A stretch of 64,000 nt of DNA from Chloroflexota bacterium. Lineage in GTDB: Bacteria; Chloroflexota; Anaerolineae; Caldilineales; Caldilineaceae. The translations under genes and the position numbers were made by a program. The stretch spans positions 310,001 to 374,000 of the forward strand of contig BOKO01000004.1 in assembly GCA_016861025.1 (NCBI GenBank), in the 5' to 3' direction. Shown here in pieces: positions 1 through 12,334 of this stretch. The first letter of the stretch is position 1; the number at the start of each line of letters is the position of its first letter. The notes beneath the pieces are model-generated. The model was not told the DNA's origin, searched no databases, and was given only the letters and a program-made list of their open reading frames with translations.

Positions 1-56
1 TCGGTAAAGTGTTTGAGCGTAACGCCGAGTCCTTTGAGCAATCCGGTTCCAAACAT
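1..56 (-). CDS. nuoI: NADH-quinone oxidoreductase subunit I, N-terminal fragment (cut by window edge)
   Basis: Only the first 18 codons lie in the window; the reading frame runs off position 1. The peptide begins MFGTGLLKGLGVTLKHFT, which is the usual N-terminal amphipathic helix of NuoI, the subunit carrying two 4Fe-4S clusters in the peripheral arm of complex I. A good ribosome binding site (GGAGG on the minus strand, about 6 bases before the ATG) supports the start. It sits 21 bases after the nuoCD stop, so it is the third gene of the nuoB-nuoCD-nuoI operon. The 8Fe ferredoxin Cys motifs are outside the window, so the call rests on the N-terminus and gene order. Confidence 0.8.
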   Translation of the reverse strand, partial: MFGTGLLKGLGVTLKHFT

Positions 57-77
57 GCAAATTCCTCCAGAAGTTCC

Positions 78-1904
<1,827 letters not shown>

Positions 1905-1919
1905 GAAAGACCCCCTATT

Positions 1920-2702
<783 letters not shown>

Positions 2703-2833
2703 AACTGTTCCCTTTTTGTAGCTTGCAGCGCACCGTTCAGGTCGCTGCCCTTGACTGATATGTTGAGAGGAAAGCTGTCAGTTCCTCGACATAGCCAACC
2801 ATGCCACGGTCAGCCTTGCGTGGATTGTGCAAA

Positions 2834-2862
2834 ATTGTACATGATCCGATTTCTTCTGGCAA
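2834..2862 (-). promoter_or_regulatory. Predicted promoter of the nuo operon
   Basis: Read on the minus strand: TTGCCA (2862-2857), 17-base spacer, TACAAT (2839-2834). The start site would fall near 2827, giving a leader of about 125 bases before nuoB. The 2703-3071 gap holds this promoter and the hairpin at 3006-3034; I see no gene in it. Recognised by eye only. Confidence 0.55.
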
Positions 2863-3005
2863 CTTTCCGTCAATTTGGCAGATAGAATTGAATTAGAATT
2901 GAACGCCTCAATTTTCTATCATGACCATTATAGAAATAGGCGCATAGGCGGCTATCGCCTGAGCAGGACAGTCGAGGCGCCGGTAATCGCTGCCCCAATA
3001 GTTGG

Positions 3006-3034
3006 CAATCGAGGGGCCAGCCGCCCCTCGATTG
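3006..3034 (-). terminator. Perfect 12-bp hairpin downstream of mdh
   Basis: Stem 3006-3017 pairs exactly with 3023-3034 around a 5-base loop, about 40 bases past the mdh stop codon. It is G+C rich, as for an intrinsic terminator, but no clear U-run follows on the minus strand. It may act as a transcript-end or RNA-stability structure rather than a classical terminator. Confidence 0.5.
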
Positions 3035-3071
3035 TGTTCGACCAGAATATGTTCGATCGGAGCAGGCGTGA

Positions 3072-4058
<987 letters not shown>

Positions 4059-4110
4059 TGTTTTGCCTCCATTTTTTTGGGTTTGATTATTTGCGTTAGG
4101 AACGTTTTTA

Positions 4111-4139
4111 TTGGGTCGTTCGTTGCTTACGTGTACAAT
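4111..4139 (+). promoter_or_regulatory. Predicted promoter for the FG-GAP protein gene
   Basis: TTGGGT (4111-4116), 17-base spacer, TACAAT (4134-4139), about 170 bases upstream of the ATG at 4310. The transcript would carry both hairpins of the leader at 4213-4286. Recognised by eye. Confidence 0.45.
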
Positions 4140-4212
4140 ACACCGGTTAAGGATACCGCTTTTTGCGCGTTTTAGCAACGTGTAATATGCACGTCACGGC
4201 TTGAGTCAATCT

Positions 4213-4286
4213 CTATGTGGAGAACCACATAGGTGAATCAGTGGTTTCCCGCCAGTTTCGTAAAGGGGTGATGGAACACCGTCACC
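4213..4286 (+). promoter_or_regulatory. Two consecutive hairpins in the leader of the FG-GAP gene
   Basis: First hairpin: CTATGTGG (4213-4220), loop AGAA, CCACATAG (4225-4232), a perfect 8-bp stem. Second: GGTGATGG (4267-4274), loop of 4, CCGTCACC (4279-4286), 8 bp with one G-U pair. They lie between the predicted promoter and the ribosome binding site (AAGGAG, near 4297). No known riboswitch class was recognised. Confidence 0.45.
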
Positions 4287-4309
4287 AACTGAAAAAAAGG
4301 AGAAAAAAG

Positions 4310-6454
4310 ATGCTTTCAGTTGCCAGACATCGGCGACTCCGACTTGCGGCTTTGTTTGTCTTACTGCTCTCTCTGTTGCCGATGAATCCGGTTACGCCGC
4401 AGCCGGTGTTTGCAGAAGGGCGAGTTTACAATACGTCACAGACGCCAAGCGCCGATCCAGGACAGGAAATTGTCTACATCGATCCTGATGGTTTCATCCG
4501 CGTGGTCGACATCTATCACGGAGAGAGGCAGGTGCAGTGGGTCAGCCCGACCAGTGGCTGGCGCAGCATTGCATTGGGTGATTTTGACAACGATGGAGAT
4601 ATGGAAATCGTCGCAGTGCGCGGCACGCCAGGAACAAACATTCCTCCAGAACTGGCGATCTTTGATCCGGTTGTCGCCACCGGCGAGCCGATCCCAGGAC
4701 AAGAGATCAACGGCATCCCGTGGAAGCAACTGTTTAGTATGCCGCTGCCGGGGCGACCGGATCTGGTGTTTGCAGGCAACTTCGACCCAAATGTTCCCGG
4801 TGATGAGTTTGGCATCTCGCGCCAGATCGTCGCCTCAGATGGCGCCGCCAGCGGGGCCAAGACGCGCGTCGTCATCTACAAGCAGACCAGTTTGAACCCC
4901 ACCGGTGCGGATTGGACGATCCATGCCCAACGCGATTTCGATCAGGAATGGGATCGCGTTGCGGTCGGCAACCTGGACTTCAGCGGCGCGGATGAGGTGG
5001 GATTTGTCGATGAAGATAAAGGTGAGTTTAACATCTATCGGCCGGATGCCGGCTTGAGCAAGATCAGCGGTCCCGGCGGCAGCCAATCGCGACCTTATCG
5101 CGACATCGCATTTGGTCAATATCTCCGTGGCGGCAATCTTGAGGTCATGGCTGTGCGCAAGGAGGATAATAGACCCGGCAATCCGACATTCGAGGTATGG
5201 CGATATGACAACGTTAACTTCCGTCTCGATTTTGCCTTAGGCGAGCGTTTTGCACCAGGGCCGCGCGTGATCGCCGCTGGGGACATCAATGGTGCAAATG
5301 AAGACGCCGAAGCGATCATGTTGCGTCGTTGCACGGGTGAGTGTATTCGCCTGATCGTGCGCAACGACGGCGGCGACGGTGTGATTCAAGAGTTCCTGAA
5401 TGGGTTGCCTCTGGATTCAGATGACGGCTTCCGCGTGGTGGCAACGGGCGACCTAGACGGCGACGGGCGCGACGAGATTATCCTCATGCGCGACAACAAA
5501 ATTCGTTGGTATCCCGATGCGCACAATTCTGCTCGCTTCGAAGAGATCAACGTGCGCACCAACAACCGCAACCTCGTCGTCGGAGACCTGGATCGCAACG
5601 GATTCATCACGGGTCCCGTGATCGGCGCAACGCCGGCGCAGGTGCAAGAGATCGCCTATTTTGGTTTTACCAAGAGCGGTGTGATCCGCCTGCAGAACGT
5701 CGCAACCAATGATCCGATCAATTTTGAGGCGAGAAGCAACACCACCTGGCTGACGGTGACGCCCGTTGCCGGCGCAATGCCCGGCAAGAACGGCGGCGTC
5801 TTGAATCTGAACTACACGATCGACGCCAGGATGTTGCCCGCGGGCAATCAATTCACGGCAAACATCACGATCATTTCTTCCACACCCAATGTGGTCAATA
5901 GCCCCTTCGTCATTCCAGTGACCGTCGATGTGCAATTCCCACCCTTTGGGACCTCGCCGGAAAGTGCGACGGCGTTTTACTATCCGTGCGAGGAGCCGTT
6001 TACTGAACAGAGGCTGACGCTGAACGTCGTCGGTGTTCCGGGCACGACGTTCACCGCCGTGGTGCAACCTCCTGCGGCGGCGGCGGAGGTCTCTGAATCG
6101 TTGCAAGGAAATTTCTTTGTCATCGAGCTTGCAGAGAATGAGATGCTGCTGACCGACGCTACAGGCGCGCAGGTCGCGCTGCATAATGACGAGGTGCTGG
6201 CTTCAGCCGTGATGAGCAACACCTGGCCCTCCAACACGCCTTGGGTGACCTCGGTTTCGTCGCCCAACAACATCGTGCCCACGACGATTTCGCTGACGAT
6301 CAGCCCGACGCTGCGCACAACGGATTTTGCGCAGACCGTGTTGCTGTTGGTTGGGAATGACCCGCGCAACCCGGCGAGCCCGGTTGCCAGCCTGTCACCG
6401 ATCCGGCTGGCTTGTGCGTCGCAGGCGTTGTGGATGCCAGTGATCGCTCGATAA
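4310..6454 (+). CDS. Secreted FG-GAP/VCBS-repeat protein with BACON-like domain and C-terminal LP-V-type motif
   Basis: 714 residues from the ATG at 4310, which follows AAGGAG; an in-frame ATG at 4217 lies in the hairpin leader and would spoil the signal peptide. An N-terminal signal sequence (basic residues, then a hydrophobic run ending near VFAEG) sends it out of the cell. About seven FG-GAP-type repeats follow, recognisable by GDFDNDGD, GNLDFSGAD and GDLDGDGRDE calcium loops, suggesting a beta-propeller. Next comes a BACON-like Ig-type region (NTTWLTVTP) and another beta-rich part. The protein ends in ALWMPVIAR, similar to short motifs on other exported proteins here. No enzymatic residues were recognised; an adhesion or scaffold role is possible. 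A strong terminator follows. Confidence 0.85.
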   Translation: MLSVARHRRLRLAALFVLLLSLLPMNPVTPQPVFAEGRVYNTSQTPSADPGQEIVYIDPDGFIRVVDIYHGERQVQWVSPTSGWRSIALGDFDNDGDMEIVAVRGTPGTNIPPELAIFDPVVATGEPIPGQEINGIPWKQLFSMPLPGRPDLVFAGNFDPNVPGDEFGISRQIVASDGAASGAKTRVVIYKQTSLNPTGADWTIHAQRDFDQEWDRVAVGNLDFSGADEVGFVDEDKGEFNIYRPDAGLSKISGPGGSQSRPYRDIAFGQYLRGGNLEVMAVRKEDNRPGNPTFEVWRYDNVNFRLDFALGERFAPGPRVIAAGDINGANEDAEAIMLRRCTGECIRLIVRNDGGDGVIQEFLNGLPLDSDDGFRVVATGDLDGDGRDEIILMRDNKIRWYPDAHNSARFEEINVRTNNRNLVVGDLDRNGFITGPVIGATPAQVQEIAYFGFTKSGVIRLQNVATNDPINFEARSNTTWLTVTPVAGAMPGKNGGVLNLNYTIDARMLPAGNQFTANITIISSTPNVVNSPFVIPVTVDVQFPPFGTSPESATAFYYPCEEPFTEQRLTLNVVGVPGTTFTAVVQPPAAAAEVSESLQGNFFVIELAENEMLLTDATGAQVALHNDEVLASAVMSNTWPSNTPWVTSVSSPNNIVPTTISLTISPTLRTTDFAQTVLLLVGNDPRNPASPVASLSPIRLACASQALWMPVIAR

Positions 6455-6479
6455 CAGCGTCACACTCTGAGTGAATGGC

Positions 6480-6518
6480 GAGAGATGGCGGCTCATTTGG
6501 GGCTGCCATCTCTTTTTT
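6480..6518 (+). terminator. Rho-independent terminator
   Basis: AGAGATGGC (6481-6489) pairs with GCCATCTCT (6505-6513), followed directly by a T-run to about 6518. It lies 27 bases after the stop codon of the FG-GAP gene and separates it from the next gene. Confidence 0.85.
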
Positions 6519-6625
6519 TGACCCCAGCCCAATTCTGGCGCATCCTGTTTGACGCAAACCGGTCGCGCGAGTAACATGACTTTACCATTCGTTTTATGTT
6601 GGTGCGCTTTCCAAAAGCAGGAACT

Positions 6626-7213
6626 ATGATCTCAAAATATGGACGTGATTGGATCGCCGGCCCTTTAGCTCATATTGCGCGCGGGTTGGCATTGACCGGC
6701 GTCAGCCCCAATGCCCTGACTGTGATTGGTTTTCTGTTGACACTTGTGGTTGCTTTTGTCCTGGCGACGGGCAATTTCTTGTTGGGAGGGGTTCTGCTGA
6801 TCTTTGCTGCGCTCTTTGATACGCTGGACGGCGCACTGGCGCGGCACAGCGATCAGACGACTGTCTTTGGGGCGTTCCTCGACAGCACCATGGATCGCTA
6901 CTCCGAAGCTGTGACGTTGATCGCTTTGATCTACTATTACGCCGGCCAGCCAGATGGTGCAACCGCTGTCCTATTGCTGGCGTGCACAATGGCCGGTTCT
7001 TTGCTCGTCAGCTACACGCGTGCACGCGCCGAAGCAGTCGGCATCGAGTGCAAAGAGGGTTTCTTTCAGCGCACAGAGCGAATCATCGTTCTGATTGTCG
7101 GTTTGCTCACCGGGTGGATGACGCCGGTTTTGTGGGTTCTGGCGATATTCACCAATGTCACTGCCGTGCAACGAATTGTCGATGTCTATCACAAAACAAA
7201 GGCGACGTCATAA
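6626..7213 (+). CDS. CDP-alcohol phosphatidyltransferase family protein
   Basis: 195 residues from the ATG at 6626 (AGCAGGA before it; an ATG at 6596 has no binding site). Transfers a phospho-alcohol group from a CDP-linked lipid or alcohol to an acceptor in phospholipid synthesis. The full CDP-OH-P signature is present: D-x-x-D-G-x-x-A-R (DTLDGALAR), then G-x-x-x-D-x-x-x-D (GAFLDSTMD), which binds metal and CDP. About six membrane helices flank it. Length and layout suit phosphatidylglycerol/inositol-phosphate synthase-type enzymes, but the acceptor cannot be decided from sequence alone. It stands alone between a terminator and the sigma factor gene. Confidence 0.85.
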   Translation: MISKYGRDWIAGPLAHIARGLALTGVSPNALTVIGFLLTLVVAFVLATGNFLLGGVLLIFAALFDTLDGALARHSDQTTVFGAFLDSTMDRYSEAVTLIALIYYYAGQPDGATAVLLLACTMAGSLLVSYTRARAEAVGIECKEGFFQRTERIIVLIVGLLTGWMTPVLWVLAIFTNVTAVQRIVDVYHKTKATS

Positions 7214-7373
7214 TCATTGACCCGATCACTCTCATTGTGCAAACCCCTCATCGACCCGCCATGCCGATTGCATCGTCGTATCCTATCCAAATACAACGCT
7301 CAAGTGTGAAAGAAGCACTAAAAGATCCGCTCGGCGGAATTGGCCGTTATTTTTTCTAGCGATCATCGTCATC

Positions 7374-7970
7374 ATGTTCAAAGGGCGTTTGCAAACATCT
7401 CAACCGGAGTCACCTGCGTCGTTCGCAGACGCAAGTGAAGAGGTGTTGTTGACGGCTGCAATGCAATATGATGAAGCGGCTTTGAGTGAACTGTATGATC
7501 GATACGAAGCCAAAATCTACAATTACATCTTCCGGCGAACTGGAGATGAGGCGCTTGCGGAAGATTTCACTTCGCAAGTGTTTCTTAAAATGCTGGAGTC
7601 GATACGCGATCAAAAAGCCTGGCACAGTTCATTTTCTGGGTGGTTGTACCGGATCGCACACAACCTGGTGATCGATCACTATCGGCGAAAAGGAAAGCAC
7701 GACGCTGTGGAATTGGAAGAAGCATCACCGTTGACCTCTGGCGAAGAACCGCTTGAGGTCAAGGTCGCACACACATTGGACGCAGAACGGCTGCGTTCGG
7801 CGATTCGACGGCTGACGGAGGAGCAGGCGGAGGTCGTGAGCCTGCGCTTTCTGGAGGGCTACAGCATCAGCGAAGTGGCTGTCATGATGAATCGCACCGA
7901 AGGCGCAATCAAAGCGCTGCAATACCGCGCCGTGGCGACGCTGCGCTCAATGTTGTATGGAGTGCTCTAG
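7374..7970 (+). CDS. ECF-family RNA polymerase sigma factor
   Basis: 198 residues. Region 2 (about residues 35-100: LYDRYEAKIYNYIFRRTGD, then AEDFTSQVFLKML) binds the -10 element and core enzyme. Region 4 (about 138-195: LTEEQAEVVSLRFLEGYSI, SEVAVMMNRTEGAIK) carries the helix-turn-helix for -35 binding. Region 3 is absent, as usual for group 4 (ECF) factors. The gene overlaps the next gene by 14 bases, a typical sigma/anti-sigma arrangement, so activity is probably controlled by that membrane protein. No obvious ribosome binding site precedes this ATG; translation may be weak or leaderless. Confidence 0.9.
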   Translation: MFKGRLQTSQPESPASFADASEEVLLTAAMQYDEAALSELYDRYEAKIYNYIFRRTGDEALAEDFTSQVFLKMLESIRDQKAWHSSFSGWLYRIAHNLVIDHYRRKGKHDAVELEEASPLTSGEEPLEVKVAHTLDAERLRSAIRRLTEEQAEVVSLRFLEGYSISEVAVMMNRTEGAIKALQYRAVATLRSMLYGVL

Positions 7971-9795
7971 CAAGTTGATGACGCCTATGTCTGTTGAAGA
8001 GTATTTTGCCGAAGCGGCTGATAGACTGCAAAGCGGGGAGGCAGTCGAGCGGATCATAGCGGATTATCCGCTCGACGTGCGCGCCGAGTTGCAGGCGTTG
8101 TTGGCTGTCGTCGAGCTGGCGGAGCAAGTCGCAGCGATTACCCCACCACAGCCTTTGCCGCTCAACCGAATCGCAGCGCGCATCAGTTTTGCGCAACGCG
8201 CCGCCGAGCTACGCGCCGAATTCGAGGCAAGTCAGAGTGCGCCCGGCGCCGCCAACATAGCCGCATCACCGCAGCCAGCCATCGCAGCGCGCGCAACAGG
8301 ACGCCAGAAGCAACCGCGAACATGGTGGCGTCAATTTGCAGGACTTTGGACGGCGCCGACCCCAGTGATGCGGTTTGCGCCGCTGGCTTTGCTGCTTGCC
8401 ATGGTCTATGTCTTGACTTCCACTGTAGTCGTCGCAGCCAAAGAATCGCTGCCAGGCAATCCGGTCTATCCCGTCAGGGTGTGGATGTTGGAGCAGGGAG
8501 TCGCAACGGCGCCGGTTCAGCAAAAAGCCGAAGCGCGTTGGCTGGTGGATCGCGCGTTGGCTGGCGACGTGGCGCGGCTGGCGGAGCAGCTTCAAGCAAC
8601 GCCGGATGCCACGCCGGTTTCCGTTGAATCGATCCAGCAGTTTCGGGGTTTTGATGAAGACCAATTGTTGATCGGCGATCTACGCGTCATCCCTTGGCAC
8701 CAGCCAGCCGGTGCAGGGCCAGATGATTGGTTCCCGATCGCGATCGATGGAACGCTCGAACCCGGCGCCACTGTTTTGCTTCGTTATCAGGTCGTCCCTG
8801 GCGCCGCCAACGTCGTGCAAGGCATTGAGCTGACCGTCCTGCAAAGCCCGGCAATGCCGACGCCGCAACCGACGCCGACGCCGACATCAGCGCCTGTTAC
8901 AGGCGTTCATTGCCAGCGCATCCAGGCGCCCAACTGGGTCGCATATATTGTCAAACCCGGCGAGAGCCTCAGCGAGATCGCAACGCGATCTCAGACCTCG
9001 GTGACGGAATTGCGGCGCGTCAACTGTCTGACCGATGGCAGTGTGCGTGCAGGCACGACGATCTTTGCACCGATGACGATCCTGGGGCGGGTGCCGTCTG
9101 CGCCGCCGCCTGCATTAGCGACAGCCATCCCCACGCTAGTCATTCCACCGACGCCCACATCTGCGCCTGTCACGCCGACCAACACGCCGTCGCCGCCAAC
9201 CAGCGCGCCGACGCTTGCGCCCACAGCGGAGTCCGCCTCACCGGAGCCAACTGCGCTTCCGCCGGCTGAAACCGAGACGCCAGCGCAGTCAGTTACGCCG
9301 GTTGCACCCTCGACGCCGACGCAAATTGCAGCGCCAACCGAACCCGGCGTCACCGCCACTCCTTCGGCAACCGAGCTGCCAGCGCCGGCGACAGCAACGC
9401 CAATTCAGACCGAGCAGACAGAGCCGCCCCCGACGCCATCGCCGACAGCCGAGAGTGGATCATCGCCCGCAGAAGCGCCGTCGCCAACCGCCACCGCTTC
9501 CAGCGCCGAGCCGCCGACAGCAACACCGATGCAGAGTGCAGCAACGCCAACGCCGCTTAACACAACGGCGCCAACTGCACCGCCAACGATGGAGCCATCC
9601 CCCACCCTGGCGGAATCTGCCAGCGGCGCCAGCGTCACCTCAACACCGCCGCCAACAGCGACCTCTCCACCGCCCACGGCAACGCCCCCACCGCCCACGG
9701 CAACGCCCCCACCGCCCACGGCAACGCCCCCACCGCCCACGGCAACGCCGGTCGCACCGTCTCCGACCCACACCCCAGTTGCGGAGGGTGAATGA
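7957..9795 (+). CDS. Putative anti-sigma membrane protein with external LysM and Thr-Pro-rich tail
   Basis: 612 residues from 7957; the ATG at 7978, just after the sigma stop codon, is an equally possible start. Residues about 10-60 form a helical cytoplasmic segment (VEEYFAEAADRLQSGE) that could hold the sigma factor. A single membrane helix lies at about 137-160. The exterior has a conserved-looking region (KESLPGNPVYPVRVWMLEQ), then a LysM module at about 330-376 (YIVKPGESLSEIATRSQTS), which usually binds peptidoglycan or related glycans. A roughly 230-residue Pro/Thr/Ala-rich tail with perfect 7-residue repeats follows. A cell-wall sensing role is inferred from the sigma overlap and LysM; the N-terminal domain is not a classical zinc-binding anti-sigma domain. 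Confidence 0.75.
   Translation: MECSSKLMTPMSVEEYFAEAADRLQSGEAVERIIADYPLDVRAELQALLAVVELAEQVAAITPPQPLPLNRIAARISFAQRAAELRAEFEASQSAPGAANIAASPQPAIAARATGRQKQPRTWWRQFAGLWTAPTPVMRFAPLALLLAMVYVLTSTVVVAAKESLPGNPVYPVRVWMLEQGVATAPVQQKAEARWLVDRALAGDVARLAEQLQATPDATPVSVESIQQFRGFDEDQLLIGDLRVIPWHQPAGAGPDDWFPIAIDGTLEPGATVLLRYQVVPGAANVVQGIELTVLQSPAMPTPQPTPTPTSAPVTGVHCQRIQAPNWVAYIVKPGESLSEIATRSQTSVTELRRVNCLTDGSVRAGTTIFAPMTILGRVPSAPPPALATAIPTLVIPPTPTSAPVTPTNTPSPPTSAPTLAPTAESASPEPTALPPAETETPAQSVTPVAPSTPTQIAAPTEPGVTATPSATELPAPATATPIQTEQTEPPPTPSPTAESGSSPAEAPSPTATASSAEPPTATPMQSAATPTPLNTTAPTAPPTMEPSPTLAESASGASVTSTPPPTATSPPPTATPPPPTATPPPPTATPPPPTATPVAPSPTHTPVAEGE
9667..9749 (+). repeat. 21-bp tandem repeat encoding TATPPPP units
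   Basis: Four head-to-tail, almost identical 21-base copies (the last differs at its final base) within the C-terminal Pro/Thr tail of the LysM protein. Whole-codon units keep the frame, so copy number can change without loss of the protein. Confidence 0.9.
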
Positions 9796-9936
9796 AAGCG
9801 GCGTCTATGAATGGCGTCTGCCCGAAGCTATTTCTGGTTTTTTAAATTGTGGACGTGAAACGGGCGTAATTCAAATTGGCGTTCGTCGCAGGTTACTGAC
9901 CATGTGAAGTGTAGACCTTGCCGGCGCCCGTTGCGG

Positions 9937-11220
9937 TCACCTGGCAGGCGATTTCTGCGGGTGCGTCGTCGTCGCCAGCCGTAAAATCACCCAGGCGCCG
10001 ACGCCGCACAGCGCAATCACGCCGGTCATTGGCAACGCAGTATCGTTGGCTAACAGACCCACGAGTGCGCCTGCCAGAGCGCCCGCCGCGAATTGTGTGG
10101 CGCCAAGCAGGGCTGATGCGCTGCCTGCCCTGCGGCCGTAGGGCGCCATCGCCATCGCCATTGCGTTTGGACCGACCATGCCTGTGCTCGCAATGGTGAT
10201 GAAGAGCAGCGCAAGCAACAGGGGGAAGCCGCCGATCTCGAACAGGGCCGTGCTGAAGAGCAACAGCGACGCGCTGGCGGTGACGCTCAACGCAGTAAAC
10301 AACAGGCGAAAACTGGTGTATTTCGTCAACAACCAGCGATTGAGTTGTGAAGCAGCGATTAAGCCAAACGCGTTGGCGCCAAAAAGAAAGCCAAATTGCT
10401 CCGGCGGCACGCCATTCAGCTCAATGAAGACAAAGGGCGATCCAGAGATATAAGCGAACATCGCCGCCGACGCCAAACCACCTGCCAGGGCAAACCCCAT
10501 ATAGCGGCGATCGGTCAGCAGCTTGGCGTAGGCGACCAGCGCATGTCCCAATCCTTCGCGCGTGCGCCGCTCTTGTGGCAGAGATTCATTCAAGCCAAAC
10601 CAGACCAGCGCAAAACAGAGCAATCCAAATGCAGCCAGCACGAAGAAAATCGAGCGCCAGCCAAAAGCAACGAGCAGTTGCCCCCCGATGAGGGGCGCTG
10701 TGATCGGCGCGACGCCCATCACCAACACCAGCAGAGAATACATGCGCGCCGATTCACGCTCATCGAAGCAATCGCGTACGATCGAGCGCCCGATCACCAT
10801 GCCCGCCGAGCTGCCAAGCGCCTGCAAGAAGCGCAACCCCATCATGCCGGCGACAGAGGGTGCAAATGCGCAGCCAATGCTGACAACTGTATACATGGCG
10901 CAGCCGAACAGCAGCGGAGCGCGCCGTCCCAGCCGATCAGAAATCGGGCCGTAGAACAGTTGCCCCAATGCCAGACCAATGAAGAACGCCGAGAGCGTCT
11001 GCTGGATGGCAGCCGTCGTCACGCCAAACTCGACAGCGATGGTTGGCAGCGCCGGCAAATACATGTCGATGGAAAGTGGGCCAAATGCCGCCAGCGTGCC
11101 TAGAATCAGCGCAAGACGAGCATAGGAAGGGCGTACATGGTCTGCTGTGGCAAGCGTTGTGTCAGACAAGATCGATTCTCGGTTCAATGATTGTTGGCGA
11201 GTTGCGCTGCCGTTATTCAA
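9937..11220 (-). CDS. MFS exporter, Bcr/CflA drug-resistance type
   Basis: 427 residues with twelve predicted membrane helices. The family signature between helices 2 and 3 is visible (GPISDRLGRRAPLLFG), as is the DMYLPALP motif at the start of helix 1, typical of Bcr/CflA proton-driven multidrug exporters. Substrate cannot be inferred. The open frame begins at a TTG at 11220, six bases after the stop of the small upstream gene; there is no ATG until DMYLPALP, which is too late. I therefore take TTG 11220 or another nearby TTG as the start, probably by translational coupling. Third gene of the minus-strand unit starting at 12134. Confidence 0.88.
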   Translation of the reverse strand: MNNGSATRQQSLNRESILSDTTLATADHVRPSYARLALILGTLAAFGPLSIDMYLPALPTIAVEFGVTTAAIQQTLSAFFIGLALGQLFYGPISDRLGRRAPLLFGCAMYTVVSIGCAFAPSVAGMMGLRFLQALGSSAGMVIGRSIVRDCFDERESARMYSLLVLVMGVAPITAPLIGGQLLVAFGWRSIFFVLAAFGLLCFALVWFGLNESLPQERRTREGLGHALVAYAKLLTDRRYMGFALAGGLASAAMFAYISGSPFVFIELNGVPPEQFGFLFGANAFGLIAASQLNRWLLTKYTSFRLLFTALSVTASASLLLFSTALFEIGGFPLLLALLFITIASTGMVGPNAMAMAMAPYGRRAGSASALLGATQFAAGALAGALVGLLANDTALPMTGVIALCGVGAWVILRLATTTHPQKSPAR

Positions 11221-11226
11221 CCACGT

Positions 11227-11442
11227 CTATTCAACCAAGTCTGTTGACGGCGGGTCGGTTTCGCTTGCACCTGGATCGCTTTCGCCTGACTGAGCGTGCT
11301 GCTGAATCCATGCGAATAGCGCTTCGGCGGCGGCGCGCGGATTCCCGGCATCCACTGCGATCAAGGTGTGCAGGATCGTTGGATCATTGGCGGCATTGTC
11401 AGTAGTTTGATCGGAGGGTTGTTTTTCTTGTGAATCTTCCAT
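11227..11442 (-). CDS. Small acidic protein of unknown function
   Basis: 71 residues, strongly acidic, with no Cys and no membrane segment. The middle (NPRAAAEALFAWIQQHAQ) looks like one amphipathic helix; both ends look disordered. Support for it being real: a good ribosome binding site (AGGAA, 8 bases before the ATG), a position 50 bases after the upstream gene, and a stop codon six bases before the exporter start. Function unknown. Confidence 0.55.
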   Translation of the reverse strand: MEDSQEKQPSDQTTDNAANDPTILHTLIAVDAGNPRAAAEALFAWIQQHAQSGESDPGASETDPPSTDLVE

Positions 11443-11492
11443 TGCGATTCCTATAGGGATGGCGCTATTGCGTATCTCCCCGAGCGCGTTGG

Positions 11493-12134
11493 CTATTCTG
11501 GCATACGCACCGGGCGATAAGCAGCTTCGTCGGGCTCATCATTGAAAGGCGTGACTGTTGGCGGTGGGGGTGGCGCAGCTTCACGGCGGAAAGGGTTGCG
11601 CAAAGCGGCGGCTGGCGCTGCTTGCGCAGATGATGCGACCGGCTGCAACTGTGGCGCCGCAGGCGCACTGTGCAGTTGGGGACGAGCGGCGCGCGGCTGC
11701 GGCGCTCCGCAAAATACGCAGATCTCCCACTCGTTGCGCGCCAGTTTACCGCAACTCGGACAGGAATGCTGAAGCTGACTGTGGCAGTTCGGGCAGTAGA
11801 CCCATGCTTCATTGACAGGGACGCCGCAATGATGACAGGTCATCGTCTCTTCCAATTCACGCAGCAACGCTTCTTCCTCCAACGCGCGATCATAGACTTC
11901 GGCGAGCGTCGCCTTGGGACGAATCATCAAATACAGAATAAATCCAATCAGCGGGAAAATCAGCACCAACGCCACTGCCAGCGTGATCACAAGCCAGTCG
12001 CGCGTGCGCGAGCGAATATCGTTGAAAGTCCAGATGCCCATCGCAATCCAGAAAGCAAAGAGAAAAGCGCCCAACGCAGCAACCAGCACGCCCACAATGG
12101 TGCCGATAGTATTAATCAATTCTGGTGACATCAT
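11493..12134 (-). CDS. Membrane protein with double zinc ribbon
   Basis: 213 residues. Two membrane helices lie at about residues 8-33 and 47-70, followed by a cytoplasmic helix and two Cys pairs-of-pairs: CHHC with CPNC, and CPSC with CVFC, the pattern of a double zinc-ribbon domain. A Pro/Ala-rich, probably disordered tail follows. GGAG precedes the two adjacent ATG codons. The hydrophobic pair resembles short phospholipase-D-like N-terminal (PLDc_N) segments. Its role is unknown; zinc ribbons of this kind usually mediate protein or nucleic-acid contacts. First gene of the unit with the small acidic protein and the exporter. Confidence 0.8.
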   Translation of the reverse strand: MMSPELINTIGTIVGVLVAALGAFLFAFWIAMGIWTFNDIRSRTRDWLVITLAVALVLIFPLIGFILYLMIRPKATLAEVYDRALEEEALLRELEETMTCHHCGVPVNEAWVYCPNCHSQLQHSCPSCGKLARNEWEICVFCGAPQPRAARPQLHSAPAAPQLQPVASSAQAAPAAALRNPFRREAAPPPPPTVTPFNDEPDEAAYRPVRMPE

Positions 12135-12176
12135 CTACTCCAAACCTGCGGACTGTGCCGTAACAAATTGACAGAG

Positions 12177-12205
12177 ATTATAGCGCACGCAACGACGAAG
12201 ACCAA
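12177..12205 (-). promoter_or_regulatory. Predicted promoter of the zinc-ribbon/exporter unit
   Basis: On the minus strand: TTGGTC (12205-12200), 17-base spacer, TATAAT (12182-12177). The transcript would start near 12170, about 36 bases before the ATG. Confidence 0.6.
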
Positions 12206-12299
12206 ACGTCAGGGGACGCCGCCGGTGTTCCTTATTCTTCTGTCGGACGCCGCATCTTGCTGTCTCACACGTGAAGTGGACCATTGACGAAAAATTGAT

Positions 12300-12328
12300 T
12301 TGACAGAAGATTTGCAGCGTGCTATAGT
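12300..12328 (+). promoter_or_regulatory. Near-consensus promoter upstream of the amino-acid transporter operon
   Basis: TTGACA (12300-12305), 17-base spacer, TATAGT (12323-12328). The same two hexamers and spacing recur at 38291-38319. Predicted start near 12335, leaving a leader of about 345 bases before aapJ. Confidence 0.65.
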
Positions 12329-12334
12329 CGCATC

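Noticed and set aside
4059..4178. N-terminal extension of malate dehydrogenase
   Set aside because: The 40 extra codons lack similarity, and a strong binding site precedes the ATG at 4058.
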